A DNA stretch of 64,000 nt, from positions 248,001-312,000 of the forward strand of contig NZ_KE384036.1 of NCBI RefSeq assembly GCF_000423565.1, in the 5' to 3' direction. This DNA is from Runella zeae DSM 19591. GTDB taxonomy: Bacteria; Bacteroidota; Bacteroidia; Cytophagales; Spirosomataceae. The translations under genes were made by a program, and so were the position numbers. The notes beneath the pieces were generated by a model, which did no database searches, was not told the origin of the DNA, and worked only from the letters and a program-made list of their open reading frames with translations. Each line of letters opens with the position of its first letter. Position 1 is the stretch's first letter. Shown in pieces: positions 43,695-53,203 of this stretch.

Positions 43695-46600
43695 TCAACC
43701 CACAATTTCCATGGTACTAAGTCCGTTGGCATTCTTAAAAAGGCGAATTTGGGTTCCTATCCGCTCTTTGAGTGCTTCTACGTGCGAAATTATGCCGATT
43801 GTTTTCTGACTTTCGGACTGCAACCGCTCCAACATACTCAAAGCCATATCGAGCGAATCGGGGTCGAGTGTTCCGAAGCCTTCATCAATAAAAAGGCTCT
43901 CAATACTTACATTTTGTGAGGCCAAGTCTGATAAAGCCAACGCCAACGCCAAACTCAAGGTGAAGGTTTCTCCTCCCGAAAGCGTATTGACGGCCCGTTG
44001 GGCATTGCCTTGATAAGTGTCTATTACAAAAAGACTATCGGTATCTTCTTTGGGTTTATCTAAAATATAACGGTCTGAAAGATGACGCAGACGTTGATTT
44101 GCCAAACCGATGAGGTTGGAAAGGGTCAGATTTTGGGCAAAATTGCTGAATTTATTACCTTCTTTATCACCAATGTAGCGATTGAGCAAATCCCATTTAC
44201 GTCGCTGCTGTCGTAGTTGCTCAAGCTCAGTTTGCAAGCCCGCAAATTTTAATTTTTGTTGGGCATGATTATTTAAAGCAGCTGATATTTCCGACGCTTC
44301 TTTCAGATACTGATTGCGTAGGTCAAGGCAAGACTTTAGCTTAAAATCTACCTCTTCGTCCGAAAAAGCAGTTTGGCGCAGCTGTACGGCTGCCAATAGC
44401 TCCTGGGCCCAAGACTTATGATTTATCGAAAGTTCTTTATCTTTGTCTTCCAGCTCTTTACGCGTATTTTTAAGCTTTTCTACTTCTTGGCTTGATAGCA
44501 ATAGCTCATTGGCAACCGCAATACTCGCGATACCTTTGGCTTGCAATTGTTGGGTCAACGAAGCCTCCAAACCTTTCATGGTCTCCGTCTCGGTTTTGAG
44601 TGCTTCGCTAATCTCAGAATATTGTTTTTGGGAAATTAGCAGCGTCGTTTGAGCTTGGGTAAAAACCTCCTTCAACCGCTGTGTATCTTTTCGGATGTCT
44701 AGTCCCAAGTAGCGATTTTGCTTTTGTTGCTCTTTTTCTATTTTCTTGATACGCAACTCAAACAATTGGGCATATTGGAGTAACAAACGCTGAATCATAT
44801 CTTCCAATTCTTTGATTTTCAACCAATTATCGATAATTAATTGGCGTTCTTGCAATTGTTTTTTTACATCTGCCAATTGCTCAAGGGTTGTTTTAGGGGG
44901 CAAAGCCATTCCTTCCAACATCTTTTCACATTCGGCATTGGCATCTTTGTAAGCTTCACGCAACTTATCCAAATCCCCCTCAGCTTTTGCCTTTAAAGCC
45001 TCCGATTTGCTGATTTCAGTCGCTAAGTTTTTGAGTTGAGAATCTATCTCTCGGTATTCTTTTTCCAATAAATCCAACTCCACCTGAACCTCCGACAACG
45101 CACTGACATAGGCATGAACATAAGGATGATGCGTAGAGCCGCAAAGAGGACATTCTTCTCCATTTTGCAGGGCATTGCGAAGGTCTTCTAAATTAAACTT
45201 TTGTTGTTCTTTTTCTTTTTTCTGTTGTAGCTCTTTTAGTTTCAGTTCTGCTTGTTGGAGGGCTTGTTGGAGTTGTGCCGCCTTGGGTTTGTTTTCTTGT
45301 AAGTACTGTGCGTTTTCAGCCAGTATATTTTTTTGTTCTTGCCCTCTCATCATCAACTCATGACGATAGCCTAGCTTTGCCGAAAGCTCAATCAGCGTTT
45401 TTTCTTGAGCACTAAGGAAAGTAAGTTCATTTTTTGCATCAAAATTTGGCGCAAAAAGGCTCAATTCCTTTTGATTTTCAAGGCTTTTCTGCCGAAGATT
45501 TTCATAAGTATCATCGAGTTTTTCGAGCATCAATCCCTTCACCCAAGGGTGCGAAGCCCCCGCAGCGTCTTGTTTGATAGACCCAAAAACAGGTCGGATT
45601 TCGACATTTAGATTTTCTATTTCTTTTTCTAAATTTAAAATCTCACTTTCAAAAGCAGTCAGTTTTTCTACCAAATTCTCGACCGTCACTTCCTGCCGAA
45701 TCAAAGCTTGGGTTTGGGTCAGCGTCTCTGCAATGCTTTTTTGTTGAAGGGCAATTTGCTGATTGGTATTTTGTAATCTTCCTTCCAAACCTACCACTTG
45801 ATTTTTTTGTGCTTTGAGCGTAGCTAGATCGCCTATCCACTCGCTTACTTGCTCATGCTGCTGAAGTCGCTGCGCTTGTAGTTCAAAAGCTTCTTTTTGT
45901 TGCGCTAGGGCTTTTTTTTCGGTCTCGGCTTTTTCAATTTTTTGTTGAAGGTCAAAACATCTAAGCAGGGTATTTTTTTCTTTTTCCCAAAATTTCAAAT
46001 CATCATCGGCCTGTTTTCGCTGCGTTTCGGCAATTCCTCCGGCTTTTTCCAATTGTGCTACTTCTTCTTCCGAAAGCATCGAGACGAGTTGCAGTTCTTT
46101 TTCTTTCAGGTCAAGTTTTTCTTTCCATTGTTTATCTTTCAAAAAAGCGGCACTACCGAGCTGCCGATAAATATGTTGCCCTGTAATATCCTCAAGAAGT
46201 TTGGCGCGGTCATGGGCTTTGGCCTTTAGAAATTCGGCAAAACTCCCCTGCGCCAATACAATCGACTTCACAAATTGCTCATAACTCAAGCCAATCAGCT
46301 CTTCATTTTTTCTGGGAAAATTTGACAAACCTTTGATGTCTAACAAGTTACCAGAAGGCAATTCGGCAATTTCCATTTGATAATTGTTCCAATTACCGTT
46401 GCGATTGCGGGCAATACTCCACCGTGACCGATACTGCCGTCCTTTTACTTCGTACTCTACCTCGGCGTAGGCTTCAGCCTTGGGTTCGTCGGCGGCTTTA
46501 AGGTTGACAATAGAGCCTAGCTTTTCGATTTCGGTCTTTGAAATTCCCCCAAAACGCGGAATTTCGTTGTACAAAGCCAAGGTAATAATGTCGAGTAAAG

Positions 46601-46736
46601 TAGATTTTCCGGCGCCCGTAGGCCCCGAAATGATAAACAAGCCCGAAATAGCCAGCGGATTTATGGAAAAATCGACGCAGCAAGGCTCACCATAAAATGA
46701 ATTAATATTTTTGAAACGGGTACGAAGTATTTTCAT
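43695..46736 (-). CDS. sbcC: SbcC exonuclease ATPase subunit
   Basis: 1013 residues. N-terminal ABC half with MKILRTRFKNINSFYGEP and Walker A FIISGPTGAGKSTLLDIIT near 35; two long coiled coils flank the zinc hook CPLCGSTHHPYVH near 520; C-terminal half has the signature LSGGETFTLSLALALALSDL near 908 and Walker B LFIDEGFGTLDPDSLD near 940. With SbcD it makes the Mre11-Rad50-type nuclease that opens hairpins and cleaves protein-blocked ends, relevant because palindromes are abundant here. Confidence 0.96.
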   Translation of the reverse strand: MKILRTRFKNINSFYGEPCCVDFSINPLAISGLFIISGPTGAGKSTLLDIITLALYNEIPRFGGISKTEIEKLGSIVNLKAADEPKAEAYAEVEYEVKGRQYRSRWSIARNRNGNWNNYQMEIAELPSGNLLDIKGLSNFPRKNEELIGLSYEQFVKSIVLAQGSFAEFLKAKAHDRAKLLEDITGQHIYRQLGSAAFLKDKQWKEKLDLKEKELQLVSMLSEEEVAQLEKAGGIAETQRKQADDDLKFWEKEKNTLLRCFDLQQKIEKAETEKKALAQQKEAFELQAQRLQQHEQVSEWIGDLATLKAQKNQVVGLEGRLQNTNQQIALQQKSIAETLTQTQALIRQEVTVENLVEKLTAFESEILNLEKEIENLNVEIRPVFGSIKQDAAGASHPWVKGLMLEKLDDTYENLRQKSLENQKELSLFAPNFDAKNELTFLSAQEKTLIELSAKLGYRHELMMRGQEQKNILAENAQYLQENKPKAAQLQQALQQAELKLKELQQKKEKEQQKFNLEDLRNALQNGEECPLCGSTHHPYVHAYVSALSEVQVELDLLEKEYREIDSQLKNLATEISKSEALKAKAEGDLDKLREAYKDANAECEKMLEGMALPPKTTLEQLADVKKQLQERQLIIDNWLKIKELEDMIQRLLLQYAQLFELRIKKIEKEQQKQNRYLGLDIRKDTQRLKEVFTQAQTTLLISQKQYSEISEALKTETETMKGLEASLTQQLQAKGIASIAVANELLLSSQEVEKLKNTRKELEDKDKELSINHKSWAQELLAAVQLRQTAFSDEEVDFKLKSCLDLRNQYLKEASEISAALNNHAQQKLKFAGLQTELEQLRQQRRKWDLLNRYIGDKEGNKFSNFAQNLTLSNLIGLANQRLRHLSDRYILDKPKEDTDSLFVIDTYQGNAQRAVNTLSGGETFTLSLALALALSDLASQNVSIESLFIDEGFGTLDPDSLDMALSMLERLQSESQKTIGIISHVEALKERIGTQIRLFKNANGLSTMEIVG

Positions 46737-46929
46737 TCAACAGGTACATTTGAAAATTGAAAATGAGGTAATTGCTACAGCAAATCGCTTAAAAATTCCT
46801 ACGGACTATCATACACTTACCTGTCATTTTCAAATTATTGGATTAGCACTTTGACAACAGTGCTAATGTCTATTAACAAACAATTTGATTATCAAATCGT
46901 TAACAAAACTTTCAATTTAAATCGCCCCC

Positions 46930-48150
46930 TCAATCATGCTCATTCATTTCTTGCCACATCTCTTCAAAAGCTTCTACCAACAAGCTTTGGGTTTCTTGGT
47001 CTAGGTTTTCGGCCACCAGACGCTTCAAAAATACGTCTTTGGGGGTTAGGTCTTGAATAGAAGTACCTGTCATGAAAAGCTCATCAGCACCGCGAGTGCG
47101 GTTTTCAAATGACAAACGCGGCTTAATAATCTGAAAAGGAGCTTTGTCAAACTCCTGCAACAGATAATTGAAATACATTTCTTTTTGAGGGTCAGCAAAA
47201 GGCTCTGTTACGTGTACTTCTACAAAAGACGACAAAGAAGCTGAAAAAGAATAGGCTTTCAAGGCCGCCTCTACCTCGTCAAGTGTACCATTGAAGCACC
47301 TCAACTCTCGAAATGTGGGCACGGCCAAAGCCTCTACTTGGGTGATGTGCGCATTATCAAGGGTCAGTTCTAATACGTATTTGGTATCATTGCGCTCACT
47401 GAAACTAAGGGCAATCGGCGAGCCCGAATAACGAATCATTTCGGAGGTACCCATCCGTTGCGGCCGATGAATATGCCCCAAAGCTACGTAATCAAAACCT
47501 TCAGGAAAAAACTCCGCCGAAAAAGCAGCTTCCCCCCCAATGACGTGAATATCCCGCTCACTTTCCGACACCGAAGCTCCATTGACATACAAATGCCCCA
47601 TCGCAATGGAAGGGAGGTTTTTGAACTGACTTGTTTTGAGGTCTATTAGCTTTTCATAATGCCCGCGTATGCCTTGCCGCAAGGCCGATAATCGGTCTTC
47701 GTATCCTTCCCCACTGACCGATTTTCGGAGGTCGGCTTCACGCAAGTAAGGCACCGCAGCCACTACTACTTCTCCTTTGGGAGTATGGATATGCAAAAGC
47801 TCATCACCAAGATTTTCCAAAGCACTTCCTACCACTTTGATATTCAGAAACTTAAGCAATTCTCGGGGTGCATTGAGTACTCCGGGCGAGTCGTGATTTC
47901 CGCCCGTCACAATCACTTGACAATCCGTCCCAATCAATTTTTTAAGAAAGCCATAATACTGAGCTAAGGCCAGGTTGGAAGGATGGGCGGTATCAAAAAT
48001 ATCACCCGAAATCAACAGTAAATCAATGCTACGCTGCTGAATGGTATCAGAAAGCCACTCCAAAAAAAACCGCTGGTCTTCTTCGAGACTGTATTTATGA
48101 AGTTGTTTGCCCAAATGCCAATCGGCGGTATGAAGAATTTTCATGCTCAT
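46930..48150 (-). CDS. sbcD: SbcD exonuclease subunit
   Basis: 406 residues. Metallophosphatase motifs: LHTADWHLGKQLHKY, LLLISGDIFDTAHPS, IVTGGNHDSPG near 82, AMGHLYVNG and ALGHIHRPQRMG. A C-terminal capping region follows. Two possible ATG starts (48150 and 48144) differ by two residues. Nuclease partner of SbcC, 193 nt upstream of it on the same strand. The G7 run in the VIGGEAAF codons is in frame. Confidence 0.96.
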   Translation of the reverse strand: MSMKILHTADWHLGKQLHKYSLEEDQRFFLEWLSDTIQQRSIDLLLISGDIFDTAHPSNLALAQYYGFLKKLIGTDCQVIVTGGNHDSPGVLNAPRELLKFLNIKVVGSALENLGDELLHIHTPKGEVVVAAVPYLREADLRKSVSGEGYEDRLSALRQGIRGHYEKLIDLKTSQFKNLPSIAMGHLYVNGASVSESERDIHVIGGEAAFSAEFFPEGFDYVALGHIHRPQRMGTSEMIRYSGSPIALSFSERNDTKYVLELTLDNAHITQVEALAVPTFRELRCFNGTLDEVEAALKAYSFSASLSSFVEVHVTEPFADPQKEMYFNYLLQEFDKAPFQIIKPRLSFENRTRGADELFMTGTSIQDLTPKDVFLKRLVAENLDQETQSLLVEAFEEMWQEMNEHD

Positions 48151-48215
48151 TTTGTCAGTTTTGGCTGTTTTTGAGGTTGAAAACCTAAGGTCGTCTATCC
48201 AATTTTAGATAACAT

Positions 48216-48248
48216 TGCAAAAATGCCAAAAAGGAACGGTAAATTTGC
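48216..48248 (+). promoter_or_regulatory. Promoter candidate for the serA fusion gene
   Basis: TTG at 48216-48218 and TAAATTTG (TAnnTTTG) at 48241-48248 with a 22-nt spacer, slightly long; 60 nt upstream of the ATG. Confidence 0.4.
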
Positions 48249-48308
48249 ACGTTCAAATGCAAATAACTCAGTATCACCCACCGATAAAAATTCTAAAATT
48301 ACCGCTCA

Positions 48309-50213
48309 ATGCTTACCAACACGCTTGAACAGACCTACTATGTCATTGACTTCGACAGCACTTTTACGCAAGTTGAGGGCTTAGACGAGTTGGCAAATAT
48401 TGCCCTTGCTGGCAATCCCAACCGCGAAAAAATTGTGCAACAAATCAGAGACTTGACCGAAAAAGGCATGAACGGTGAGATGTCGTTTGCCGAGGGGTTG
48501 CGTAGTCGCGTGAGCCTTTTGCAAGCCAATCGCTCTCATATCGACGCGCTCGTTGATTTTTTACGCACCAAAATATCCGACTCTTTCATTCGCAACCGCA
48601 CTTTTTTGAAAGATTATGCCGATACTATTTTGATTGTATCGAGTGGTTTCAAAGAATTTATTGTGCCTATCGTTACGGAGCTTGGGCTCAAAGAAGAAAA
48701 CGTGTATGCCAATACTTTTCGTTTTGATGAAGAAGGAAACATCATCGGCCTTGACGACGACAACGTGCTTTCGCAAGACAAGGGCAAAGTGAAGCTCCTT
48801 CAATCACTACAGCTAGAAGGTGATGTGTGCGCTATCGGCGATGGCTACACCGACTACGAGTTACGCGAATCAGGCGTGGCGCAGCACTTCTATGCTTTCA
48901 CCGAAAATGTCGAACGTGAAAATGTGACCAAAGTAGCCGACTATGTAGTTCCTTCGCTGGATGATTTTCTGTTTCTGAAAAATCTTCCTCGTTCACAATC
49001 TTACCCCAAGAGCCGCATCAAGGTATTGCTACTCGAAAACGTACACCCAGTGGCACGCCAAGCTTTTGAAGATGAAGGCTTCAATGTCGAATTTGTGAAA
49101 GGAGCGATGGATGAAGACGAACTCATCGAAAAAATCAAAGACGTGACCATTTTAGGAATCCGTTCCAAAACAATGGTGACACGTAGAGTTCTTGAAAATG
49201 CACCTCGGTTGATTGCGATTGGGGCTTTTTGTATCGGTACCAACCAAATCGATTTGAAAACCGCCACCGAAAATGGTGTTGCGGTCTTCAATGCTCCGTA
49301 TAGCAATACCCGCTCGGTGGTAGAATTGGCCGTGGGTGAGATGATTATGCTCATTCGGAATGTATTCCCGAAAAGCAGCGGAATGCACGCTGGTAAATGG
49401 GATAAGTCGGCCAACAATAGCTTCGAGGTACGCGGCAAAAAACTAGGATTGGTAGGCTACGGCCACATTGGCACGCAGCTGTCGGTGATTGGAGAAGCCT
49501 TGGGAATGGAAGTTTATTTTTATGATGTGGTTGACAAAATGCCCATCGGAAATGCCAAAAAACTCAAGTCTCTTGATGAACTTTTGCAAATTTCCGATGT
49601 GTTGAGCCTTCATATTGATGGTCGCAAAGACAACAAGAATGTCATCGGCAAGCGGGAGTTTGAGTTGATGAAAGACGGGGTGGTATTTCTCAACCTTGCT
49701 CGCGGCCACGTAGTGGATGTAGAAGCCCTCGTAGAAGCCCTCAAAAGTGGTAAAGTATCGGGAGCAGGCGTGGATGTGTTTCCGTACGAACCCAAAACCA
49801 ACAAAGAGACTTTTGAAAGTGAGCTGCGCGGCTTCCCGAACGTTATCCTGACGCCGCACATTGGCGGTAGCACTGAAGAAGCCCAAGAAGGTATTGGTCA
49901 CTATGTACCTGAGCGCCTGCTCGAATACATCAACAATGGTAGCACTACAGGAAGTGTCAACTTCCCTGAAGTACAGTTGCCCCTCCTCAAAGGCTCGCAC
50001 CGACTGTTGCACGTTCACCGCAATGTACCGGGTATTTTGGCCAAACTCAACAATATCTTTGCGCGTTATAATGTCAATATCACTGGTCAATACCTCAAAA
50101 CCAATGAGCAGATTGGGTATGTTATCATGGACGTAGCCCGTAGCTATGCCGAAGGTTTTATCCAAGAAATCAAAGAAATGGAAGAAACCATTAAGTTCAG
50201 AATGCTCTACTAA
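48309..50213 (+). CDS. serA: SerB-SerA fusion: HAD phosphatase plus phosphoglycerate dehydrogenase
   Basis: 634 residues, far longer than a SerA (about 410-530). Residues 1-215 are a HAD phosphatase of the SerB type: nucleophile DFDST at 14-18, FLKDYADTILIVSSGFKEFI near 100, KVKLLQ lysine and IGDGYTDYELRESG near 177. Residues 235-550 are a D-2-hydroxyacid dehydrogenase: LVGYGHIGTQL near 382, NLARGHVVDVEALVEAL and ILTPHIGGSTEEAQEGIG. Residues 555-634 are an ACT domain. So steps 1 and 3 of serine synthesis are on one chain; transaminase SerC is not in the window. All catalytic HAD residues look intact. Confidence 0.93.
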   Translation: MLTNTLEQTYYVIDFDSTFTQVEGLDELANIALAGNPNREKIVQQIRDLTEKGMNGEMSFAEGLRSRVSLLQANRSHIDALVDFLRTKISDSFIRNRTFLKDYADTILIVSSGFKEFIVPIVTELGLKEENVYANTFRFDEEGNIIGLDDDNVLSQDKGKVKLLQSLQLEGDVCAIGDGYTDYELRESGVAQHFYAFTENVERENVTKVADYVVPSLDDFLFLKNLPRSQSYPKSRIKVLLLENVHPVARQAFEDEGFNVEFVKGAMDEDELIEKIKDVTILGIRSKTMVTRRVLENAPRLIAIGAFCIGTNQIDLKTATENGVAVFNAPYSNTRSVVELAVGEMIMLIRNVFPKSSGMHAGKWDKSANNSFEVRGKKLGLVGYGHIGTQLSVIGEALGMEVYFYDVVDKMPIGNAKKLKSLDELLQISDVLSLHIDGRKDNKNVIGKREFELMKDGVVFLNLARGHVVDVEALVEALKSGKVSGAGVDVFPYEPKTNKETFESELRGFPNVILTPHIGGSTEEAQEGIGHYVPERLLEYINNGSTTGSVNFPEVQLPLLKGSHRLLHVHRNVPGILAKLNNIFARYNVNITGQYLKTNEQIGYVIMDVARSYAEGFIQEIKEMEETIKFRMLY

Positions 50214-50256
50214 TCAAACGTTTAGACCTGCACTCTACTTAAATTTTATATTGTCG

Positions 50257-50295
50257 AAAGGAGCGGAAGTATCATTAAGAAACAACCGCTCCTTT
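50257..50295 (+). terminator. Terminator after the serA fusion gene
   Basis: Arms AAAGGAGCGG (50257-50266) and CCGCTCCTTT (50286-50295), loop 19 nt, followed by a pyrimidine-rich stretch. Located 44 nt after the stop. Confidence 0.65.
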
Positions 50296-50318
50296 TCATC
50301 TTTGCCAAATCAGCAATT

Positions 50319-51650
50319 ATGCTTCGTTATTTCTCCCGCGAAAAAACCCTTTTTCATTTATTAATAGCAGGGTGTGTACTCCGAATCATGGTCTTTTTGG
50401 TCATGAATGCCTCCAATCCCGATCAGCATCACGAGGTACTGCGGTTTATCAAAGAATTTCATCGATTGCCTCGCATCCGTGAATTGTTTTTGGCAACTCA
50501 CCCTCCCTTTTATTATCTGGTAGCCTTGCCATTTTATTGGTTTGACGACCCCGTTTCGTTGAAACTTACGCAGCTTTTATCACTCCTGATTGGTACCTTT
50601 AATCTGTATTTGATTTATAAATTACACCAAAAGCTAGTGGCTGATGTTTTGGTGAGAAACTTAGCTTTTTTGATAGCAGCCTTCAACCCTACCTTTTTGG
50701 CTTATTCGCTTTATGTCTCCAACGACACCATGGCTTTTTTGATGGGGACGGGCATTTTGTATTTGATTTATCTTTATGTCAACAATCCCACTAGCCAAAC
50801 CGAGATTTTTCTGGCCATAGCGACAGGACTTGCATTGCTTACCAAAACCACTTTTTTGCCTTTTATTCCGTTGGTGGTATTAGTAGTGCTGCTTATGCGC
50901 TGGAAATCAAGCCCCGCCAAAGCCGATGTGGTGATTAGTTTAGTAGCCTTTGTCTCCATTGTTTTCTTTTTGGGAAGCTACAAATTCATCGAAAACAAAC
51001 ACTATGAGCATAAGTTTTTCCTTCATAATCTGGACTTTTTTCCGCTCAATCACCAAGCTACTTATAAAGGCATCGAAAATTTTATCAATTTCAATCTCTG
51101 GGATTTGGTTACATTTCCGGGCGAATTCAACGACGACCATGCCACTCGATACGCCTATTTTCTGACGTTTTATGCTACTTTTTGGTATAAGCATATCGAC
51201 TTCGAAAACAACCTCAACCTCGGCAATTATACGAGCTTCAAATACATAGGAAGTCTTATTTACATTTTTGGGTTATTGCCTACGCTTACTTTTTTTGGAG
51301 GTTTTTTCATCAAAATCAAAGATAGCATCCTTACCGTTTGGGATATATTGTGGGGAAAGGGCTTTTCATCGACCGGTTTATATCAAGTTTTTTTGACCGC
51401 CGTTTTTACGCTCAGTTTCTTAGCCGTTTTTGGGGCAGGTATCAAGTACGATGGCTGGTCCTTTTTTCATGGGCGCTTTTTAGGGCACGTCATGGTCGCT
51501 TTATTGTTTATCATGGCGGTTGGTTTTAGTTATCTCAAAAAACTCAATACGCCTCTGTTCAATATTTCCGCTTATAGTTTAATCATTGCCTCGTCTTTAC
51601 ACGTCGTTTACTTTGTGGTAGAGTCGGTATGGGAGGTGATTGGAGGTTAA
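50319..51650 (+). CDS. GT-C type membrane glycosyltransferase-like protein
   Basis: 443 residues with about ten membrane helices. The N-terminal half has the acidic loop NASNPDQHHEV and ATHPPFYYLVALPFYW, typical of ArnT/PMT-like GT-C enzymes; the C-terminal half has several helices without recognisable domain. Likely transfers a lipid-linked sugar on the periplasmic side. Directly upstream of ispE with a 4-nt gap. Partner and substrate unknown. Confidence 0.8.
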   Translation: MLRYFSREKTLFHLLIAGCVLRIMVFLVMNASNPDQHHEVLRFIKEFHRLPRIRELFLATHPPFYYLVALPFYWFDDPVSLKLTQLLSLLIGTFNLYLIYKLHQKLVADVLVRNLAFLIAAFNPTFLAYSLYVSNDTMAFLMGTGILYLIYLYVNNPTSQTEIFLAIATGLALLTKTTFLPFIPLVVLVVLLMRWKSSPAKADVVISLVAFVSIVFFLGSYKFIENKHYEHKFFLHNLDFFPLNHQATYKGIENFINFNLWDLVTFPGEFNDDHATRYAYFLTFYATFWYKHIDFENNLNLGNYTSFKYIGSLIYIFGLLPTLTFFGGFFIKIKDSILTVWDILWGKGFSSTGLYQVFLTAVFTLSFLAVFGAGIKYDGWSFFHGRFLGHVMVALLFIMAVGFSYLKKLNTPLFNISAYSLIIASSLHVVYFVVESVWEVIGG

Positions 51651-51654
51651 AAAG

Positions 51655-52464
51655 ATGATTACATTTCCTAATGCCAAAATCAACATTGGCTTACACATTA
51701 CCGAAAAACGAGCCGATGGTTTTCACAATCTAGAGTCGTGTTTTTATCCAGTAGCATGGGCTGATGTATTAGAGGCAGTTCCAGCGGCAGATTTTAGTTT
51801 TAGCTCTTCGGGAATTGCCATCCCCGGCGATGCTACTAAAAACCTATGTGTGAAGGCCTATCAGCTTCTAAAACAAGACTTTGATTTGCCTCCTTTGGCT
51901 ACGCATTTACTCAAAATCGTACCCATAGGAGCCGGCATGGGAGGAGGCTCTTCGGATGCGGCCTTTATGCTCAAAATGCTTAACGATATCGGCAACTGTG
52001 GGTTGTCAACAGCCGAACTAGAGCAATATGCCCGTCAGCTTGGGAGCGATTGTGCTTTCTTTATCCAAAATCGGCCACAATATTGCTACGAAAAAGGTGA
52101 CCAATTTGCCGATATTTCCTTGAATCTGAAAGGCAAATACATCGTACTGGTTTATCCCAATTTCGCTATTTCTACCGCTGAAGCTTATGCAGGCGTAAAA
52201 CCTCAATTGCCAGAAGTAAATTTGTTAGAAACATTGCAACGCCCAATGCAAGAATGGCGTCATAGTATAAATAATGACTTTGAGGCTGGGCTTTTTCCAA
52301 AATATCCTATTTTATCCCAAATCAAAGAAAAAATGTACGAATACGGAGCAATTTATGCAAGCATGACTGGTTCGGGTTCGACAATTTATGGTATTTTTGA
52401 CAAACCAATACATTTACAGAACAATTTCCCCTCTTCCACTGTTTGGCAAGGAGAATGCCTGTAA
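51655..52464 (+). CDS. ispE: 4-(cytidine 5'-diphospho)-2-C-methyl-D-erythritol kinase
   Basis: 269 residues from ATG 51655; a TTG start at 51640 would overlap the upstream stop. GHMP kinase motifs: TFPNAKINIGLHITEKRADG near 2-20 and the ATP loop PIGAGMGGGSSDAAFML near 88; C-terminal ASMTGSGSTIYGIF. Phosphorylates CDP-ME in the MEP pathway for isoprenoids. Coupled to the GT-C gene upstream. Confidence 0.95.
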   Translation: MITFPNAKINIGLHITEKRADGFHNLESCFYPVAWADVLEAVPAADFSFSSSGIAIPGDATKNLCVKAYQLLKQDFDLPPLATHLLKIVPIGAGMGGGSSDAAFMLKMLNDIGNCGLSTAELEQYARQLGSDCAFFIQNRPQYCYEKGDQFADISLNLKGKYIVLVYPNFAISTAEAYAGVKPQLPEVNLLETLQRPMQEWRHSINNDFEAGLFPKYPILSQIKEKMYEYGAIYASMTGSGSTIYGIFDKPIHLQNNFPSSTVWQGECL

Positions 52465-52585
52465 ATAATCACACTTGAGAGGGTGATTACGTACCCAATT
52501 TGCTCATCCATCAACAAGCATATTTCATCAAGTGAATTAATTGTTTGCGTTCGCCCATTAAAAAGTAAGCGTAAGAAAAACTTCG

Positions 52586-53194
52586 ATGAACACCGTAAAA
52601 AAACAAAATCCACTCACTAAAAGGCGCGAACCTTTCAATTTTATGCTTTGGATAGGCATAGGCAGCAGTGTTTTGGTATTTACTATACTTTTGGCGGTGT
52701 ATGTGATTCGAAAAGCCAACGGAGTGTATTGGACTGATGTACCGTTGCCAGGGCTTTTTTGGGTAAGTACATTGGCTATCATGGTCAGTAGCTTTACTTT
52801 ACACCTAGCCAATCGAAGTTTCCAATCCGACCGCTATCCCCAATTTCGATTATATTTAGGAGCTACTTTATCGCTTGGGGTATTGTTTGTAATGCTACAG
52901 TTGTGGGGTTGGTATCAGCTCATTGAAGCAGGAATTTCGACTTTGCGCAATCCGTCGGTAGGTTTTATTTATTTACTCTCAGGTCTTCATATTTTACACA
53001 TTGCGCTGGGTATCACTACCTTGTGTTGGCTGGTATTTCACTCTCTCAAAAATATCACTTATGTAGATGCCTTTGTATTTAGTGTCAACCCACCCAATCA
53101 GCTCAAATTTAAGCTCATCTCTATTTACTGGCATTTTGTGGATATTCTGTGGTTGTATTTGTTCGCATTTTTGCTTTATCACCACGGATTTTAG
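52586..53194 (+). CDS. Haem-copper oxidase subunit III
   Basis: 202 residues, five hydrophobic helices (FNFMLWIGIGSSVLVFTILL, LPGLFWVSTLAIMVSSFTL, YLGATLSLGVLFVML). The signatures SGLHILHIALGITTL and ISIYWHFVDILWLYLFAFLLY are those of CoxC/CyoC. No subunits I or II are nearby, so it is separated from its oxidase operon. It stabilises the catalytic core in the inner membrane. N-terminal residues KKQNPLTKRREPFN are cytoplasmic and basic. Confidence 0.9.
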   Translation: MNTVKKQNPLTKRREPFNFMLWIGIGSSVLVFTILLAVYVIRKANGVYWTDVPLPGLFWVSTLAIMVSSFTLHLANRSFQSDRYPQFRLYLGATLSLGVLFVMLQLWGWYQLIEAGISTLRNPSVGFIYLLSGLHILHIALGITTLCWLVFHSLKNITYVDAFVFSVNPPNQLKFKLISIYWHFVDILWLYLFAFLLYHHGF

Positions 53195-53203
53195 CTGCTG
53201 ATT

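Noticed and set aside
47532-47538. G7 tract in sbcD as contingency locus
   Set aside because: In frame in a core gene; shows that G7 alone is not proof of phase variation.
49443-50165. 240-codon minus-strand frame inside the serA fusion gene
   Set aside because: Antisense shadow; composition mirrors the conserved dehydrogenase.
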